DNA from: Lachnospiraceae bacterium
GTDB lineage: Bacteria; Bacillota; Clostridia; Lachnospirales; Lachnospiraceae
DNA: 64,000 nucleotides
Assembly (NCBI GenBank): GCA_910575555.1
Contig: CAJTFX010000005.1
Coordinates: 124,001-188,000 of the forward strand
Direction of reading: 5' to 3'
Shown here: positions 34,841 through 45,645 of the stretch, one piece after another
How the letters are laid out: every line of letters starts with the position of its first letter
Numbering within the stretch: position 1 is the first letter of the stretch
Made by a program: the position numbers and the translations under genes
The notes under the pieces: generated by a model
What the model was told of the DNA's origin: nothing
Databases searched by the model: none
Seen by the model: only the letters and a program-made list of their open reading frames with translations

Positions 34841-36208
34841 ATGTCAATTGAATATTTAGGATTAAGTGAAATCAATGGCCCCCTGATTGCATTGGAGGGG
34901 GTAAAAGACGCTTTTTTTGAAGAAATGGTGGAATTCGTGGTGGAAGGCGGCAAGCGCAAAAAAGGGAAAATTGTGGCCCTGAGCGAAGATAAGGCAGTCA
35001 TCCAGGTCTTTGACGCCACGGATGAAATGTCCCTGAAAAACACCCATACCAGATTAAGCGGCCATCCCATGGAGCTGGGCCTGTCGCCGGAAATTCTGGG
35101 AAGAACCTTTAACGGCCTGGGAGAGCCTGTGGACGGTCTGGGAAAAATCAATCCGGAGGTTACCCTGGATGTCAACGGACTGCCCCTAAATCCCTGTGTC
35201 AGAGAATATCCCAGAAACTATATCCAGACGGGAATCTCTGCCATTGATGCGCTGACTACGCTGATTCGGGGACAGAAGCTTCCGATTTTTTCCGGAAACG
35301 GACTGCCTCATGATCAGCTTGCAGCCCAGATTGTGGAGCAGGCGTCTCTGGGGGAAGGCTCCAGGGAGGAGTTCGGCATTGTATTTGCCGCTATGGGGGT
35401 TAAATACGATGTGGCGGAATTTTTCCGCCGGAGATTTGAGGAGAGCGGGGTAAGCTCCCACGTTACCATGTTTCTGAATCTGTCCAACGATCCGGTGGCG
35501 GAACGTCTGATCACCCCCAAGGTGGCTTTGACTGCGGCGGAATATCTGGCATTTGAGAAAAATATGCATATTCTGGTGATCCTGACGGACATGACTTCTT
35601 TTGCAGAGGCCATGCGGGAGGTATCGGCTTCCAAAGGGGAAATTCCAAGCCGGAAGGGATATCCGGGATATCTGTACAGTGAACTGGCTACCTTGTATGA
35701 GAGGGCCGGAATTGTCCGGGGAAGAAGCGGAAGCGTAACCCAGATTCCGATTTTAACCATGCCCAACGACGACATTACCCATCCCATCCCTGACCTGACC
35801 GGATATATTACCGAGGGACAGATTGTGCTGGAGCGTTCTCTGCATCAGAAAAATATCTATCCGCCCATTAACGTGCTGCCTTCCCTGTCCCGTCTGATGA
35901 AGGACGGTATTGGAGCGGAATACACCAGGGAGGATCATCAGGATGTGGCAAATCAGCTTTTTTCTTCCTATGCCCGGGTGGGAGAAGCCAGGGATCTGGC
36001 CAGCGTCATCGGAGAAGATGAATTGTCTGATACAGACAAGAAATATCTGGAATTCGGCGTCAGATTTGAGCAGGAATTTGTGGCCCAGGGAGTGACCGAA
36101 AACCGCGCCATAGAAGAAACGCTGGATATTGGATGGAGGCTTCTGCATATCCTGCCCAAAGAGGAATTAGACCGGATTGATACCAAGATCTTAGAGAAAC
36201 ACTGGTGA
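34841..36208 (+). CDS. ntpB: V/A-type ATPase non-catalytic subunit B
   Basis: 455 residues from ATG 34841, which is preceded by AGGAGGGTGG; an upstream in-frame ATG at 34793 lies within subunit A. The P-loop is replaced by S-G-N-G-L-P-H-D (about 150), as expected for B subunits. Alternates with A in the V1 hexamer. Confidence 0.97.
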   Translation: MSIEYLGLSEINGPLIALEGVKDAFFEEMVEFVVEGGKRKKGKIVALSEDKAVIQVFDATDEMSLKNTHTRLSGHPMELGLSPEILGRTFNGLGEPVDGLGKINPEVTLDVNGLPLNPCVREYPRNYIQTGISAIDALTTLIRGQKLPIFSGNGLPHDQLAAQIVEQASLGEGSREEFGIVFAAMGVKYDVAEFFRRRFEESGVSSHVTMFLNLSNDPVAERLITPKVALTAAEYLAFEKNMHILVILTDMTSFAEAMREVSASKGEIPSRKGYPGYLYSELATLYERAGIVRGRSGSVTQIPILTMPNDDITHPIPDLTGYITEGQIVLERSLHQKNIYPPINVLPSLSRLMKDGIGAEYTREDHQDVANQLFSSYARVGEARDLASVIGEDELSDTDKKYLEFGVRFEQEFVAQGVTENRAIEETLDIGWRLLHILPKEELDRIDTKILEKHW

Positions 36209-36217
36209 GGTGGCTAG

Positions 36218-36835
36218 ATGGACCCTAATACATTTCCAACCAAAGGCAATTTAATGCTTGCGAAAAATTCCCTGGCATTGTCCAGACAGGGATATGAACT
36301 GATGGATAAGAAGCGGAATATCCTGATTCGGGAACTGATGGAGCTGATTGAACAGGCGACGGATATTCAAAAAGAAATTGACGTGACCTTTACCAGCGCT
36401 TACCAGTCATTGCAGAAAGCCAATATTCAGATGGGCATTCATGAAGTGGAGGCGTTAAGTCTCAGCGTGCCGGTGGAAAATTCCATTTCCATTAAGCGCA
36501 GAAGCGTTATGGGAACGGAGATCCCCAAAGTGGAATATGACGCCGGTGAGTTAAAGCCCTCGTATCCGTTTTACGGGACAAAAATGTCCCTGGATGAAGC
36601 CTGTGAGAAATTTCAGAAGGTGAAGGAATTAACCATACGTCTGGCCCAGGTGGAAACCTCCGCTTACCGCCTGGCTTATAATATCAAGAAAACCCAGAAG
36701 CGCGCCAATGCCCTGCAGAATATCACCATTCCCAGGTATGAGTCATTGACTAAGAGCATACAGAGCGCACTGGAGGAAAAAGAGAGAGAAGAGTTTACCC
36801 GGCTGAAAGTGATTAAGCGGATGAAGAACCGGTGA
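36218..36835 (+). CDS. ntpD: V/A-type ATPase subunit D
   Basis: 205 residues, long antiparallel coiled coil of the central rotor shaft. It begins with the P-T-K-G-N-L-M-L-A-K family block and ends basic. Last ATPase subunit of the cluster. The MoxR gene follows after six bases, so transcription very likely continues. Confidence 0.93.
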   Translation: MDPNTFPTKGNLMLAKNSLALSRQGYELMDKKRNILIRELMELIEQATDIQKEIDVTFTSAYQSLQKANIQMGIHEVEALSLSVPVENSISIKRRSVMGTEIPKVEYDAGELKPSYPFYGTKMSLDEACEKFQKVKELTIRLAQVETSAYRLAYNIKKTQKRANALQNITIPRYESLTKSIQSALEEKEREEFTRLKVIKRMKNR

Positions 36836-36841
36836 TATAGG

Positions 36842-37810
36842 ATGAAAAGATCAAAAGAAATGGAAGCATACAGGCAGCAGATGCCTGCATTTGCAGTGAT
36901 CCATGAAGTGAAAAAGGCCGTTATCGGCAAAGACGACTGTATTGTGAAAGCCGTGGCTGCCATTCTGGCAGGAGGCCATATACTTTTAAACGATATCCCA
37001 GGCGTGGGCAAAACCACCCTGGCAACGGCATTGTCCAAATCCATGTCCCTGCAGCAGAACCGGGTACAGTTTACCCCGGATGTGCTGCCCTCGGATCTGA
37101 CAGGATTTTCTATTTATCAGAAGGAATCCGGTTCCTTTGTCTATCAGCCGGGAAGCGTAATGTGCAATCTGCTGCTGGCGGATGAGATTAACCGGACTTC
37201 TCCTAAGACCCAGTCGGCTCTGCTGGAGGTCATGGAGGAGCAGAAGGTAACGGTGGACGGCGTCAGCCGGAAGGTTCCCTCCCCGTTTATTGTGATTGCC
37301 ACCCAGAATCCTGTAGGAAGCGCCGGAACCTGGATGCTGCCGGAGGCTCAGCTTGACCGCTTTATGGTCTGTCTGCAGCTGGGGTATCCCAGTATGGAGG
37401 ATGAAATCAATATTCTGAAGGGAAAGCAGGGAAGGGAAGCGATAGAGCCGGTGATCACCCGGGAAGAATTGCTTGAAATGCAGCAGCTGGCGTCCCAGGT
37501 GTTTGTACAGGAAGAGATTTATCAGTATATCGGTGCACTGGTACACAGTACCAGGACTGATCCAATGGCAGAGCTTGGGATCAGCCCCAGAGGTTCTTTG
37601 AATATTCTGCAGATGGCAAAGGCCCTGGCGTTCCTGCGGCAGAGAGATTATGCGGTTCCGGAGGATGTAAAAGATGTGTTTTTGTCTGTCTGCGGCCACC
37701 GGATGGTATTAAATGCCAGGGCAAGGGTGGCCCGCATGGATGCAGCGCAGGTGTTGGAGGAGATTTTAAGAACTGTGCCGGTACCGAAGGCGGTCAGGGG
37801 AAGAAAATGA
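36842..37810 (+). CDS. MoxR-type AAA+ ATPase
   Basis: 322 residues. Walker A is in D-I-P-G-V-G-K-T-T (about 50-58) and Walker B in L-L-A-D-E-I-N-R (about 110-117). MoxR proteins act as chaperones or remodelers for neighbouring DUF58 and membrane proteins. The stop overlaps the DUF58 start by four bases. It lies six bases after ATPase subunit D. Confidence 0.93.
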   Translation: MKRSKEMEAYRQQMPAFAVIHEVKKAVIGKDDCIVKAVAAILAGGHILLNDIPGVGKTTLATALSKSMSLQQNRVQFTPDVLPSDLTGFSIYQKESGSFVYQPGSVMCNLLLADEINRTSPKTQSALLEVMEEQKVTVDGVSRKVPSPFIVIATQNPVGSAGTWMLPEAQLDRFMVCLQLGYPSMEDEINILKGKQGREAIEPVITREELLEMQQLASQVFVQEEIYQYIGALVHSTRTDPMAELGISPRGSLNILQMAKALAFLRQRDYAVPEDVKDVFLSVCGHRMVLNARARVARMDAAQVLEEILRTVPVPKAVRGRK

Positions 37811-38967
37811 AAAATAAATTTTTCTATCTGCTTGCGGCAGCAGGCGCAGGTTATGTGGCAATTATTTATAACAGTAAAGGGTTTCTGACATTGTTTGGGG
37901 CTGCAGTGCTACTGCCGCCTTTTTTGCTATGCATCTTGTGGTATGCCGGAACACATATGGAATGCGGACTTTTATTTTCTCCCTATCCGGAGAAGGACGG
38001 CAGGTATCAAATCAGTCTTTTGGTAAATAATAACAGCCCCTTTTATCTGGCGGAGATCCGCGCAAAAATAGTGATGAAACCTGTGAAAGAAAGCGCAGAC
38101 AGCCGTAAAAGGGCGGTTCTGGGAACTGGGAAAGCCTGCTTTGGCGGGAGATTCCCGGGGTACAGAGGGAAAGTGTTTAAAGTGAAGCTTTCAGGGAGAG
38201 CCGGCGCCGGGGAGAATGTGAAGCTGGTTGGAACAGCGGAAAATCTGGATTTTGGGATGTGGCAGGCAGAATGCCGTTTTCTGACCTGTTATGACTGCCT
38301 GGGGCTTTTTGGGTGGAAAAAGAAAGTGAACCAGACAAAGCAGGTGATGATTTTTCCGGCATGTTATGAGACGAATATTCAGGCGGGCATCCGCACCAGA
38401 CTGTTTCTTTCGGACGGGGAGATCTGCCATCCCCAGACGAAGGGGGATGATCCGGCGGAGATTTTAACCCTGCGGGGATACCAGAAGGGGGATCGGCTGA
38501 ACCGGATTCACTGGAAACTGTCAGCCAGAACGGAGGAATTAATTGTGGCTGAAATGAGTATGCCGGTTGGCTGCAATGTGACGCTGTTTTTAGACGCCTG
38601 CACAGACGATATGACCCAGGAAGCCCGCCGGGCTTACTGGGAGGCAGTGAACACGGTTTCTCAGGGGCTTCTTGCGCAGGAGTGTTTTCATTATCTGGTG
38701 TGGTATGATGAGAAGGAACAAAGACTGCAGCGCCGGGCGGTCCGGGAATTTCAGGATTTGACGGATTTTTGGTGCGGGATTTTAAGATACCGGATGGGGC
38801 GGTGCAGTTTTTTTAAGGAATATGGACAGGCGTTTCGGGGAGAAAGCTATGTGACCGGGATTCTGTGGAACCAGGAATTGGAACTGCACTGTAACGGAAA
38901 ATTTCTGATGAAAGGGGAGCCGGAGCGGCTCAAAGAACAGATGCAGGAGTTGGAACTGCTGGTGTGA
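37807..38967 (+). CDS. DUF58 domain membrane-associated protein
   Basis: 386 residues. Two N-terminal membrane helices (about 5-45) are followed by a domain with the DUF58 signature G-D-x-L-N-R-I-H-W-K-L-S-A-R (about 230-243). The partner MoxR precedes it and a transglutaminase follows, the usual trio. The exact function is unknown. Confidence 0.9.
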   Translation: MKNKFFYLLAAAGAGYVAIIYNSKGFLTLFGAAVLLPPFLLCILWYAGTHMECGLLFSPYPEKDGRYQISLLVNNNSPFYLAEIRAKIVMKPVKESADSRKRAVLGTGKACFGGRFPGYRGKVFKVKLSGRAGAGENVKLVGTAENLDFGMWQAECRFLTCYDCLGLFGWKKKVNQTKQVMIFPACYETNIQAGIRTRLFLSDGEICHPQTKGDDPAEILTLRGYQKGDRLNRIHWKLSARTEELIVAEMSMPVGCNVTLFLDACTDDMTQEARRAYWEAVNTVSQGLLAQECFHYLVWYDEKEQRLQRRAVREFQDLTDFWCGILRYRMGRCSFFKEYGQAFRGESYVTGILWNQELELHCNGKFLMKGEPERLKEQMQELELLV

Positions 38968-39009
38968 GTTCAGAAGAGGAATCACAGGCTGTAACAGTAA
39001 AGGAATCGA

Positions 39010-41508
39010 ATGAAAATGGCTGTAAACTTTCGTTTAAAAAAACCGTCAACTGAATACCGAAGCATTCCCGTTTCTTTCCGGCTGAAAGCCGGAATCTGTC
39101 TGTTTCTGACTCTGTGCGGTATGTTTCTGTGCATGGAGCATATACTGCTGTCCCAGACAGAGCCGAAAACAATGTTTTTACTGGCAGGGCTGCTTTTGAT
39201 TCTGGCAGAAATTATGTATCTGGGAAGCAGGCAGAGACTGGCTGTCAGTCTGTTGTATGCAGCGGTTCTGGGAGCGGCAGTGCGTCAGAATCAGCAGATT
39301 TTTACAGAGGGCGCAAAAGAGATTGCCAACCGTATCCTGAATCTGGTTAACAGATATTACCGGACGGAATATCTGACCTGGTTTGTGAGACCCAAAGGGG
39401 AAGAAAAAATCTGGTGTTTTGTCCTTTTGTGCGCATTGGCGGGATTTCTGGAGATTCTGCTGTTTGTATCTGTCAGCAGTGGGGCTTTCGTAGCAAATAA
39501 ATCTGCTTTTAAGAAATGGAAAGGGCGCGCTGCATTTCTGAGCATTCCTGCCGTGATCCTTGTACTGGGATGTTATGTGGGAATTTCCCCTTCCAGGACA
39601 GGGCTGCTGCTGATACTGACAGGTTTTCTGGCAGTGAATCTGGAGCCTGAAGAGAAAGGGGCATGGATTCCGGGGGTGGGGCTTGCAGCGATTCTTGCGC
39701 TGTCAGCCGCTTTTTCGGAAAGCAGTCTGGCCCGGCAGCTGATGGAGCGCTGGCATGAACCCTGGTATCAGAGACAGCTGTCACTGGAGGATCAACTGAT
39801 GGAATTAACGGATAAAATCACTGGAATCCGGTTATTTTCCAAAAACGAAGCACAAAGCGAATATCTTCTTGGCAATGACAGGCCTCAGCAGACAGGGAAA
39901 GAACTGTTTCGGATTACCGTGGACAGCCGGCCGGAGCAGACCCTGTATCTCCGGGGATTTATCGGAGGGGATTATGAGGGCGGAAGCTGGAAAGCAGTGT
40001 CGAAGCAGGAATTTTCCCACTGGGCCCAGAGCCAGGGGCTGTCCAATCAAAAAGGCAGAGATGCGGTGCAGAATTATCCTTACCAGATTTTAAAAGAGTA
40101 TGAAAAAACAGACCGGGAATACGCATCCCGGAAGGTAACCATAGACCTGGAGCATCCTTTTTCGGGCTATACCCTGTCTCCGTATTATACGGAAATTTCT
40201 GAGGAGCAGTCCGCAGAAGGGGACGGGATGCTGACGCCTCAGGAGCAGAAAAAATTTCTGTGGAACAGCTTTCTGTTTCTAAAAGACTGGCAGCGGGAGG
40301 GTTTTCATTCTATGGATACCTGGAAGCAGGAAGTATCCGTCGGTGAACTGTCAGTCCAGGCAGAAGGAGAGAGTATCTGGGAGAATTACTGCGCGTATGC
40401 GCAGCAGGTCTATACCCGTCTGCCCGCTCAGGGGCTGGAGCGGGTGAAGGAACTGACCGCGCCTTATGCACAATTAAATTTGTGGGGAAAACAGGAAGAA
40501 GGTTTTGAGAAAGAAGCAGAGACAGGTCAGGAGATTCAGCAGGGACAGGCGCTGAGAATTCCGGAATACAGAATCATGCAGACAAAAATGCTTCTCTGGT
40601 CTGAGACAGAGTACAGCCAGAATTTAGAACCGGTGCCGGAGGGAAGGGATTACACGGAATATTTTTTACTGGAGCAGAAGAAAGGATTCTGCGTCCACTA
40701 TGCCACGGCAGGGACGCTGATTCTGAGGATGTTTGGAATTCCGGCCCGGTATGTCAGCGGATATGTGGTATTTCCAGAGGATTTTAAGCGGAACCAGGAC
40801 GGAACCTACACAGCCGTGGTAAAAGATCTGCGGGGCCATGCCTGGACCGAAGTGTTTCAGTCTGAAACGGGATTTTATCCTCTGGAAGTGACGCCGCCCC
40901 TTTATCTGGATATCCTGCAGGAGTTAAAGCCGGGAGAAGATGCGGACAGGCTTTTGGAAGCGAAACGGGGCGCAGGGGAGAAGAAGATACAAAACGAATC
41001 GTCTGAGCAAAAACAGCAGGAGAAAGAAGAAAATGCCAGGAATCTGACCCAGGAAAAGGATTTGCAGAAAGAAGAAGCGGCAGCTGGGAAAGCCCAAAAC
41101 GGCGGAACAGAGAAGGAAAGCAGAAAGGACGTCATACCAAAACCTGTGAAAGCTGCAGGTATCTGTCTGGCAGGAGCAGTTCTTATGCTGGGGCTGCTTT
41201 GGCGGGGGAAGAGATATCTGAGAAGGAGGCGTGAGGCGGAATTCTATCAGGCAGATCGCAGTAAAGGCGCGCTGGCCATGGGAAAAGCCCTGGAAAAATT
41301 ATTACAATCAAAAGGCCTGGAGCGTAAACGGGGCATGAGCGATCAGGAGTACGGAGCATTTCTGGCCCGGGAGCTGCCGGAGGCGGATTGGGAGAAAGCC
41401 GTCGGGATCTGGCAGAAAGCGGCTTTTTCCAGACAGGGCATTACAGGAAAAGAATTTGCGGCTGCAGAAGAATTTTATCGGGAAATGGTCAAAAAACTGA
41501 AAAAATAG
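39010..41508 (+). CDS. Multi-pass membrane transglutaminase-like protein
   Basis: 832 residues. About six N-terminal membrane helices (to about 225) are followed by an outer region containing a transglutaminase-like core: Cys in G-F-C-V-H-Y-A-T-A-G-T, then His in G-H-A-W-T-E-V. The third position reads Y-P-L-E-V-T-P, with Glu where Asp is common. A charged Lys/Glu/Gln linker, a further membrane helix (about 717-735) and a C-terminal DUF4129-like helical domain follow. Probably acts on cell-wall or surface proteins. The start ATG 39010 has AAAGGA upstream. End of the operon. Confidence 0.88.
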   Translation: MKMAVNFRLKKPSTEYRSIPVSFRLKAGICLFLTLCGMFLCMEHILLSQTEPKTMFLLAGLLLILAEIMYLGSRQRLAVSLLYAAVLGAAVRQNQQIFTEGAKEIANRILNLVNRYYRTEYLTWFVRPKGEEKIWCFVLLCALAGFLEILLFVSVSSGAFVANKSAFKKWKGRAAFLSIPAVILVLGCYVGISPSRTGLLLILTGFLAVNLEPEEKGAWIPGVGLAAILALSAAFSESSLARQLMERWHEPWYQRQLSLEDQLMELTDKITGIRLFSKNEAQSEYLLGNDRPQQTGKELFRITVDSRPEQTLYLRGFIGGDYEGGSWKAVSKQEFSHWAQSQGLSNQKGRDAVQNYPYQILKEYEKTDREYASRKVTIDLEHPFSGYTLSPYYTEISEEQSAEGDGMLTPQEQKKFLWNSFLFLKDWQREGFHSMDTWKQEVSVGELSVQAEGESIWENYCAYAQQVYTRLPAQGLERVKELTAPYAQLNLWGKQEEGFEKEAETGQEIQQGQALRIPEYRIMQTKMLLWSETEYSQNLEPVPEGRDYTEYFLLEQKKGFCVHYATAGTLILRMFGIPARYVSGYVVFPEDFKRNQDGTYTAVVKDLRGHAWTEVFQSETGFYPLEVTPPLYLDILQELKPGEDADRLLEAKRGAGEKKIQNESSEQKQQEKEENARNLTQEKDLQKEEAAAGKAQNGGTEKESRKDVIPKPVKAAGICLAGAVLMLGLLWRGKRYLRRRREAEFYQADRSKGALAMGKALEKLLQSKGLERKRGMSDQEYGAFLARELPEADWEKAVGIWQKAAFSRQGITGKEFAAAEEFYREMVKKLKK

Positions 41509-41648
41509 GCAGTCTGGAAAAGAATGGGAAAAGTATTTTATTTTTTATCTGCCTGTGCTACAATTATTAATAAGAAGTTTATATTTTCAACCAGAAGGCG
41601 AAACAGCCGGAGCATGCAATACTACAGAAACGAAAGCGGGGAACTGAA

Positions 41649-43652
41649 ATGAGTGAGAAAGAAAAGAAAAAGACAAAAGCAGACAGTGCAAAACGGCGGG
41701 GACTGGGCCTGACAGTAAAACTGACAGCAGCCGTTATTATAAGCGTTATGATTGCAGTGTCAGCGCTGCTGGCAGTGGTGTACCAGCGAATGTCCCAGAC
41801 ATTGTTGCAGAAAAGTGGGGAAATGCTGCACACCACCACTGAGAAAACCCTTCAGGAGACGAAGGCATGGATGAACGGGATGCTGGCCATGATGAAAATG
41901 CAAAGAGATACCATAGAGTATGAGAATATGGACGTGACTGCCATTGCAGAGTATGTGAAGCATACGGCCGGACAGAATGAAGCGTATCCGGCGGGATTGT
42001 ATGTGGCATTGACAGACGGGGCCCTGTATCATGCGTCATATGTGCCGGGACCGGATTACAGTCCTCTGGAAAAAGGATGGTATTTGATTGGACTGGAGTC
42101 TGAAGAAATTGTTTTAAGCGATGTATATCTGGACGAGGCCAGCCAGTCTTATGTGGTGGGAGCGTCCGGCATGCTGAGAGGCCCGGACGGCGCAGTGCGG
42201 GGCGTTGCGGCGGCAGATGTGAATCTGGACTCTATTTCTGAAATTGTCAGTGAAAGCCAGATTGAGGATAACGGCGGAATTTTTCTGGTGGATACCCTGA
42301 CAGGCACCATTATCGGTCACAAGGATTCGGCAGTGGTTGGAACGAAGCTGGGCGAAAGCGGCGGTATGTATGCTTATGCAGAGAAACAGCTTCAGTCCGG
42401 GAACACAGGGCTTGGCCTTTACAAAGACACGTATGTTGAGATTGCAGAGGTTGAAGGAAGCAGTTGGGCGGCAGTGGCTTATGTGTCCAAAGAAGAAATA
42501 TTGTCGGAGCTTTATGATCTGACCTATATTATGGCAGTTATGTCGGCGGCAGCCGTACTTGTCATGACTCTTTTAGTGGTAATTCAGGTTCGGAGGATTA
42601 TCGGCAGGCCGGTGAAGGAGCTGAGCCGGGCGGCTACCCGGATTGCGGAGGGAGAACTGGATCAGACCATCCGCTACAAATCCAGAGATGAACTGGGCAT
42701 CCTGGTGGATGATTTCAACCAGGTTACCGTAAGGCTGAAAGACTACATAAAATATATCAATGAAATCTCAGACACTCTGCGGGAAATTGCCCGGGGAAAC
42801 CTGGCCTTTGAGCTGAAAAATGAATATACCGGCGAATTTGCCAGAGTCCGGGAATCTTTAGAAGAGATCGCTGTGGAGCTCAATATGATTATGGGGCAGA
42901 TGAGAGTGTCGTCCAGGGATGTGGCAGCCGGGGCGGCGCAGATTTCCGGCAGCGCGGTAAACTTGTCCCAGGGTTCGGCGGAGCAGGCCGCAGAGGTGGA
43001 AGCTTTGTCCGGAAATATTGAAAAAGCGGCTGACAGCGTGAAAAAGGTGGCGCAGGGGGCCCAGAAGGCCAGCGGTATATCGAAAGAAACCAAAGACGGA
43101 TTGCTGGAAAGCAATACCAAGATGCAGAATATGCGGGAAGTGATTCAGCGAATCAGCGAGAAGTCCAACGCCATCCACAAGATTGTGAAAACCATTGATG
43201 ATATTGCGTTTCAGACCAATATTCTTGCGCTGAACGCAGCCGTGGAGGCGGCCCGGGCAGGAGAGTCCGGAAAAGGCTTTGCAGTGGTGGCGGAGGAAGT
43301 GCGGACCTTGGCAGGCAAATCTGCCACTGCAGCCCAGGAAACCACGGAGCTTTTGGGAGAGACCATTAAATCCATGGAACAGGGAGTTATTGCAGCCGAC
43401 GATACGGCCCAGTCCATGCTTGCCGCGGCAGAGATGGCGGAGGAAATGGATCAATTAATCTGCGGCATTGCAGATTACACAAAACAGCAGGCTGACATAG
43501 CAGAGGATATCAGTCACGGAATTGAGCAGATTTCCATTGTGGTGCAGAGTAATGTGGACACAGCGGAATCCGGCGCTGCCGCCAGTGAAGAATTGTCCGG
43601 CCAGGCAGCGGCGCTGAAAGAACTGGTTTCCAGATTCCGTTTAAAAGAATAA
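41649..43652 (+). CDS. Methyl-accepting chemotaxis protein (Cache sensor)
   Basis: 667 residues. TM1 (about 25-47), Cache-type sensor (about 50-290; Y-V-V-G-A-S-G and V-A-A-A-D-V-N-L signature), TM2 (about 295-317), HAMP and a full signalling domain with [24 protein letters not shown] at the tip. GGGGAACTGAA precedes ATG 41649. Cache domains sense small metabolites from outside. Alone on its transcript; a weak -10 (TACAAT, 41559-41564) is upstream. Confidence 0.93.
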   Translation: MSEKEKKKTKADSAKRRGLGLTVKLTAAVIISVMIAVSALLAVVYQRMSQTLLQKSGEMLHTTTEKTLQETKAWMNGMLAMMKMQRDTIEYENMDVTAIAEYVKHTAGQNEAYPAGLYVALTDGALYHASYVPGPDYSPLEKGWYLIGLESEEIVLSDVYLDEASQSYVVGASGMLRGPDGAVRGVAAADVNLDSISEIVSESQIEDNGGIFLVDTLTGTIIGHKDSAVVGTKLGESGGMYAYAEKQLQSGNTGLGLYKDTYVEIAEVEGSSWAAVAYVSKEEILSELYDLTYIMAVMSAAAVLVMTLLVVIQVRRIIGRPVKELSRAATRIAEGELDQTIRYKSRDELGILVDDFNQVTVRLKDYIKYINEISDTLREIARGNLAFELKNEYTGEFARVRESLEEIAVELNMIMGQMRVSSRDVAAGAAQISGSAVNLSQGSAEQAAEVEALSGNIEKAADSVKKVAQGAQKASGISKETKDGLLESNTKMQNMREVIQRISEKSNAIHKIVKTIDDIAFQTNILALNAAVEAARAGESGKGFAVVAEEVRTLAGKSATAAQETTELLGETIKSMEQGVIAADDTAQSMLAAAEMAEEMDQLICGIADYTKQQADIAEDISHGIEQISIVVQSNVDTAESGAAASEELSGQAAALKELVSRFRLKE

Positions 43653-43695
43653 AAGAAGGTGTGAAGCTGGCCGGTTTTTCAGAAATAATTTCCCC

Positions 43696-43725
43696 TTGAC
43701 AAAAAAATGCATAAATGTATACAAT
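43696..43725 (+). promoter_or_regulatory. GntR-icd promoter with overlapping palindrome
   Basis: TTGACA (43696-43701), 18 bp, TACAAT (43720-43725). The -10 lies in a TGTATACA palindrome (43717-43724) that could be an operator for the regulator's own product. Confidence 0.75.
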
Positions 43726-43763
43726 AATTCATGGAAATTATTTTCCGGCAAGGAGGGTCTGGT

Positions 43764-44426
43764 TTGGATGGAATAAGTCATTCACTGGGGCAGCTGGTCT
43801 TTCAGAAAATCAGAGAAGAGATTTTAGACGGAACATATGCTAAGGGAAAAGAACTGAAAGAGACAGCCATAGGAGAAGAACTGGGCGTGAGCCGTACGCC
43901 GGTGCGCGAGGCGCTGCGGCAGTTGGAATTGGAAGGGTTAATTACCATTATTCCCAATAAAGGGGCTTTTGTGGTAGGTTTTTCAGGGCAGGATATCCGG
44001 GATATTTATGAGATGCGCCTGGCCCTGGAGGGATTGTGTGTAAAAAGGGCGGCATTGTCTGCCGACAGGGTTCAGATTGAGCGGATGGAGGAAATTCTCT
44101 ATCTGGCGGACTTTCATTACAGCAAAGGCCATATGGAGCAGATGGCGGGACTGGACGACAAGTTTCACGGGCTTCTGTATGAAGCGGGCGGGAGCAAAGT
44201 ACTGGAACACGCCCTGAAGGACTATCATCAGTATCTGTGCCGGGCGAGAAAGACCAGCTTATCCAACCGGGAACGGGCGCAGCAGTCTAACCGGGAGCAC
44301 TGGAGAATTTTGGAGGCCGTTCGGGAACAGAATGCCGAAAAAGCAGAAGAAGCAGTCAGGATGCATATCAAATGCGCAATTCAGAATATGGAAATATCAG
44401 GAGGAAGAGAGCATGGACAAGATTAA
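43764..44426 (+). CDS. GntR family (FCD/FadR-type) transcriptional regulator
   Basis: About 220 residues from TTG 43764. AAGGAGG lies about eight bases before that codon, while the in-frame ATG at 43731 sits at the transcription start itself and is not usable. The winged helix-turn-helix holds [22 protein letters not shown]. The C-terminal FCD domain ([14 protein letters not shown], with His and Asp metal/ligand positions) binds an organic acid in this group. The frame overlaps icd by 14 bp, suggesting control of isocitrate or a related carboxylate. Confidence 0.9.
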   Translation: MDGISHSLGQLVFQKIREEILDGTYAKGKELKETAIGEELGVSRTPVREALRQLELEGLITIIPNKGAFVVGFSGQDIRDIYEMRLALEGLCVKRAALSADRVQIERMEEILYLADFHYSKGHMEQMAGLDDKFHGLLYEAGGSKVLEHALKDYHQYLCRARKTSLSNRERAQQSNREHWRILEAVREQNAEKAEEAVRMHIKCAIQNMEISGGREHGQD

Positions 44427-45633
44427 AATGACAACACCGTTGGTAGAGATGGACGGGGACGAAATGACCCGGATTCTCTGGAAAATGATTAAGGACGAAT
44501 TATTGTGCCCCTTTGTGGACTTAAAGACAGAATATTATGACTTAGGGCTGGAATACCGGAATGAGACAGACGATCAGGTAACGTTTGATTCCGCCAATGC
44601 CACCAAAAAATACGGCGTTGCGGTAAAATGCGCCACCATCACTCCCAATGCGGCCCGTATGGAGGAATATGATCTGAAGCAGATGTGGAAAAGCCCCAAC
44701 GGAACCATCCGCGCAATTTTAGACGGAACTGTATTCCGCACCCCCATTACAGTGAAGGGGATTGAACCCTGTGTGAAGAACTGGAAGAAGCCCATTACCA
44801 TTGCAAGACATGCTTACGGGGATGTGTACAAGGCAAGCGAGATGAAGATTCCGGGAGCGGGAAAATGCGAGCTTGTCTATACGGCAGAGGACGGCACGGA
44901 AACCAGAGAGCTGATTCACGATTTCACCGGGGCAGGAGTGATACAGGGACAGCACAACCTGAATGGTTCTATTGAAAGTTTTGCAAGAAGCTGTTTTAAT
45001 TACGCACTGGACACCAAACAGGATTTGTGGTTTGCAACCAAGGATACCATTTCCAAGAAATATGACCATACCTTTAAAGATATTTTCCAGGAAATCTATG
45101 AAAAAGAATACGATGAAAAATATAAAGCAGCCGGAATTGAATATTTCTACACGCTGATTGACGATGCGGTAGCCCGTATTATGAAAGCGGAGGGCGGATT
45201 TATCTGGGCGTGCAAGAATTATGACGGAGATGTGATGAGCGATATGGTAAGCTCCGCCTTCGGCTCCCTTGCCATGATGACTTCCGTACTGGTATCTCCC
45301 GAAGGCTACTACGAATATGAAGCGGCTCACGGAACCGTGCAGCGTCATTACTATAAACATCTGAAGGGAGAGGAAACCTCCACCAATTCGGTGGCGACAA
45401 TTTTCGCCTGGACCGGCGCCCTCCGCAAGAGAGGGGAGCTGGACAGGCTGCCGGAGCTTTCCGCATTTGCGGACAAACTGGAGGAGGCATGCCTGTCCAC
45501 CATCGAATCCGGCAAGATGACCAAAGACCTTGCGCTGATTACCACACTGAAGGATGTGACTGTTTTAAACAGCGAAGGCTTTATCAAAGCAATCCGGGAA
45601 AAACTGGAAACATTATGCGAACATAACTGTTAA
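44413..45633 (+). CDS. icd: NADP-dependent isocitrate dehydrogenase
   Basis: Converts isocitrate to 2-oxoglutarate, supplying glutamate carbon and NADPH. 406 residues, matching the eukaryotic-like NADP-IDH group: [12 protein letters not shown] near the start, H-A-Y-G-D-V-Y-K and [17 protein letters not shown] precedes ATG 44413, which lies within the end of the GntR gene. No citrate synthase or aconitase is nearby. Confidence 0.96.
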   Translation: MDKIKMTTPLVEMDGDEMTRILWKMIKDELLCPFVDLKTEYYDLGLEYRNETDDQVTFDSANATKKYGVAVKCATITPNAARMEEYDLKQMWKSPNGTIRAILDGTVFRTPITVKGIEPCVKNWKKPITIARHAYGDVYKASEMKIPGAGKCELVYTAEDGTETRELIHDFTGAGVIQGQHNLNGSIESFARSCFNYALDTKQDLWFATKDTISKKYDHTFKDIFQEIYEKEYDEKYKAAGIEYFYTLIDDAVARIMKAEGGFIWACKNYDGDVMSDMVSSAFGSLAMMTSVLVSPEGYYEYEAAHGTVQRHYYKHLKGEETSTNSVATIFAWTGALRKRGELDRLPELSAFADKLEEACLSTIESGKMTKDLALITTLKDVTVLNSEGFIKAIREKLETLCEHNC

Positions 45634-45645
45634 GGAGAGAGAACC

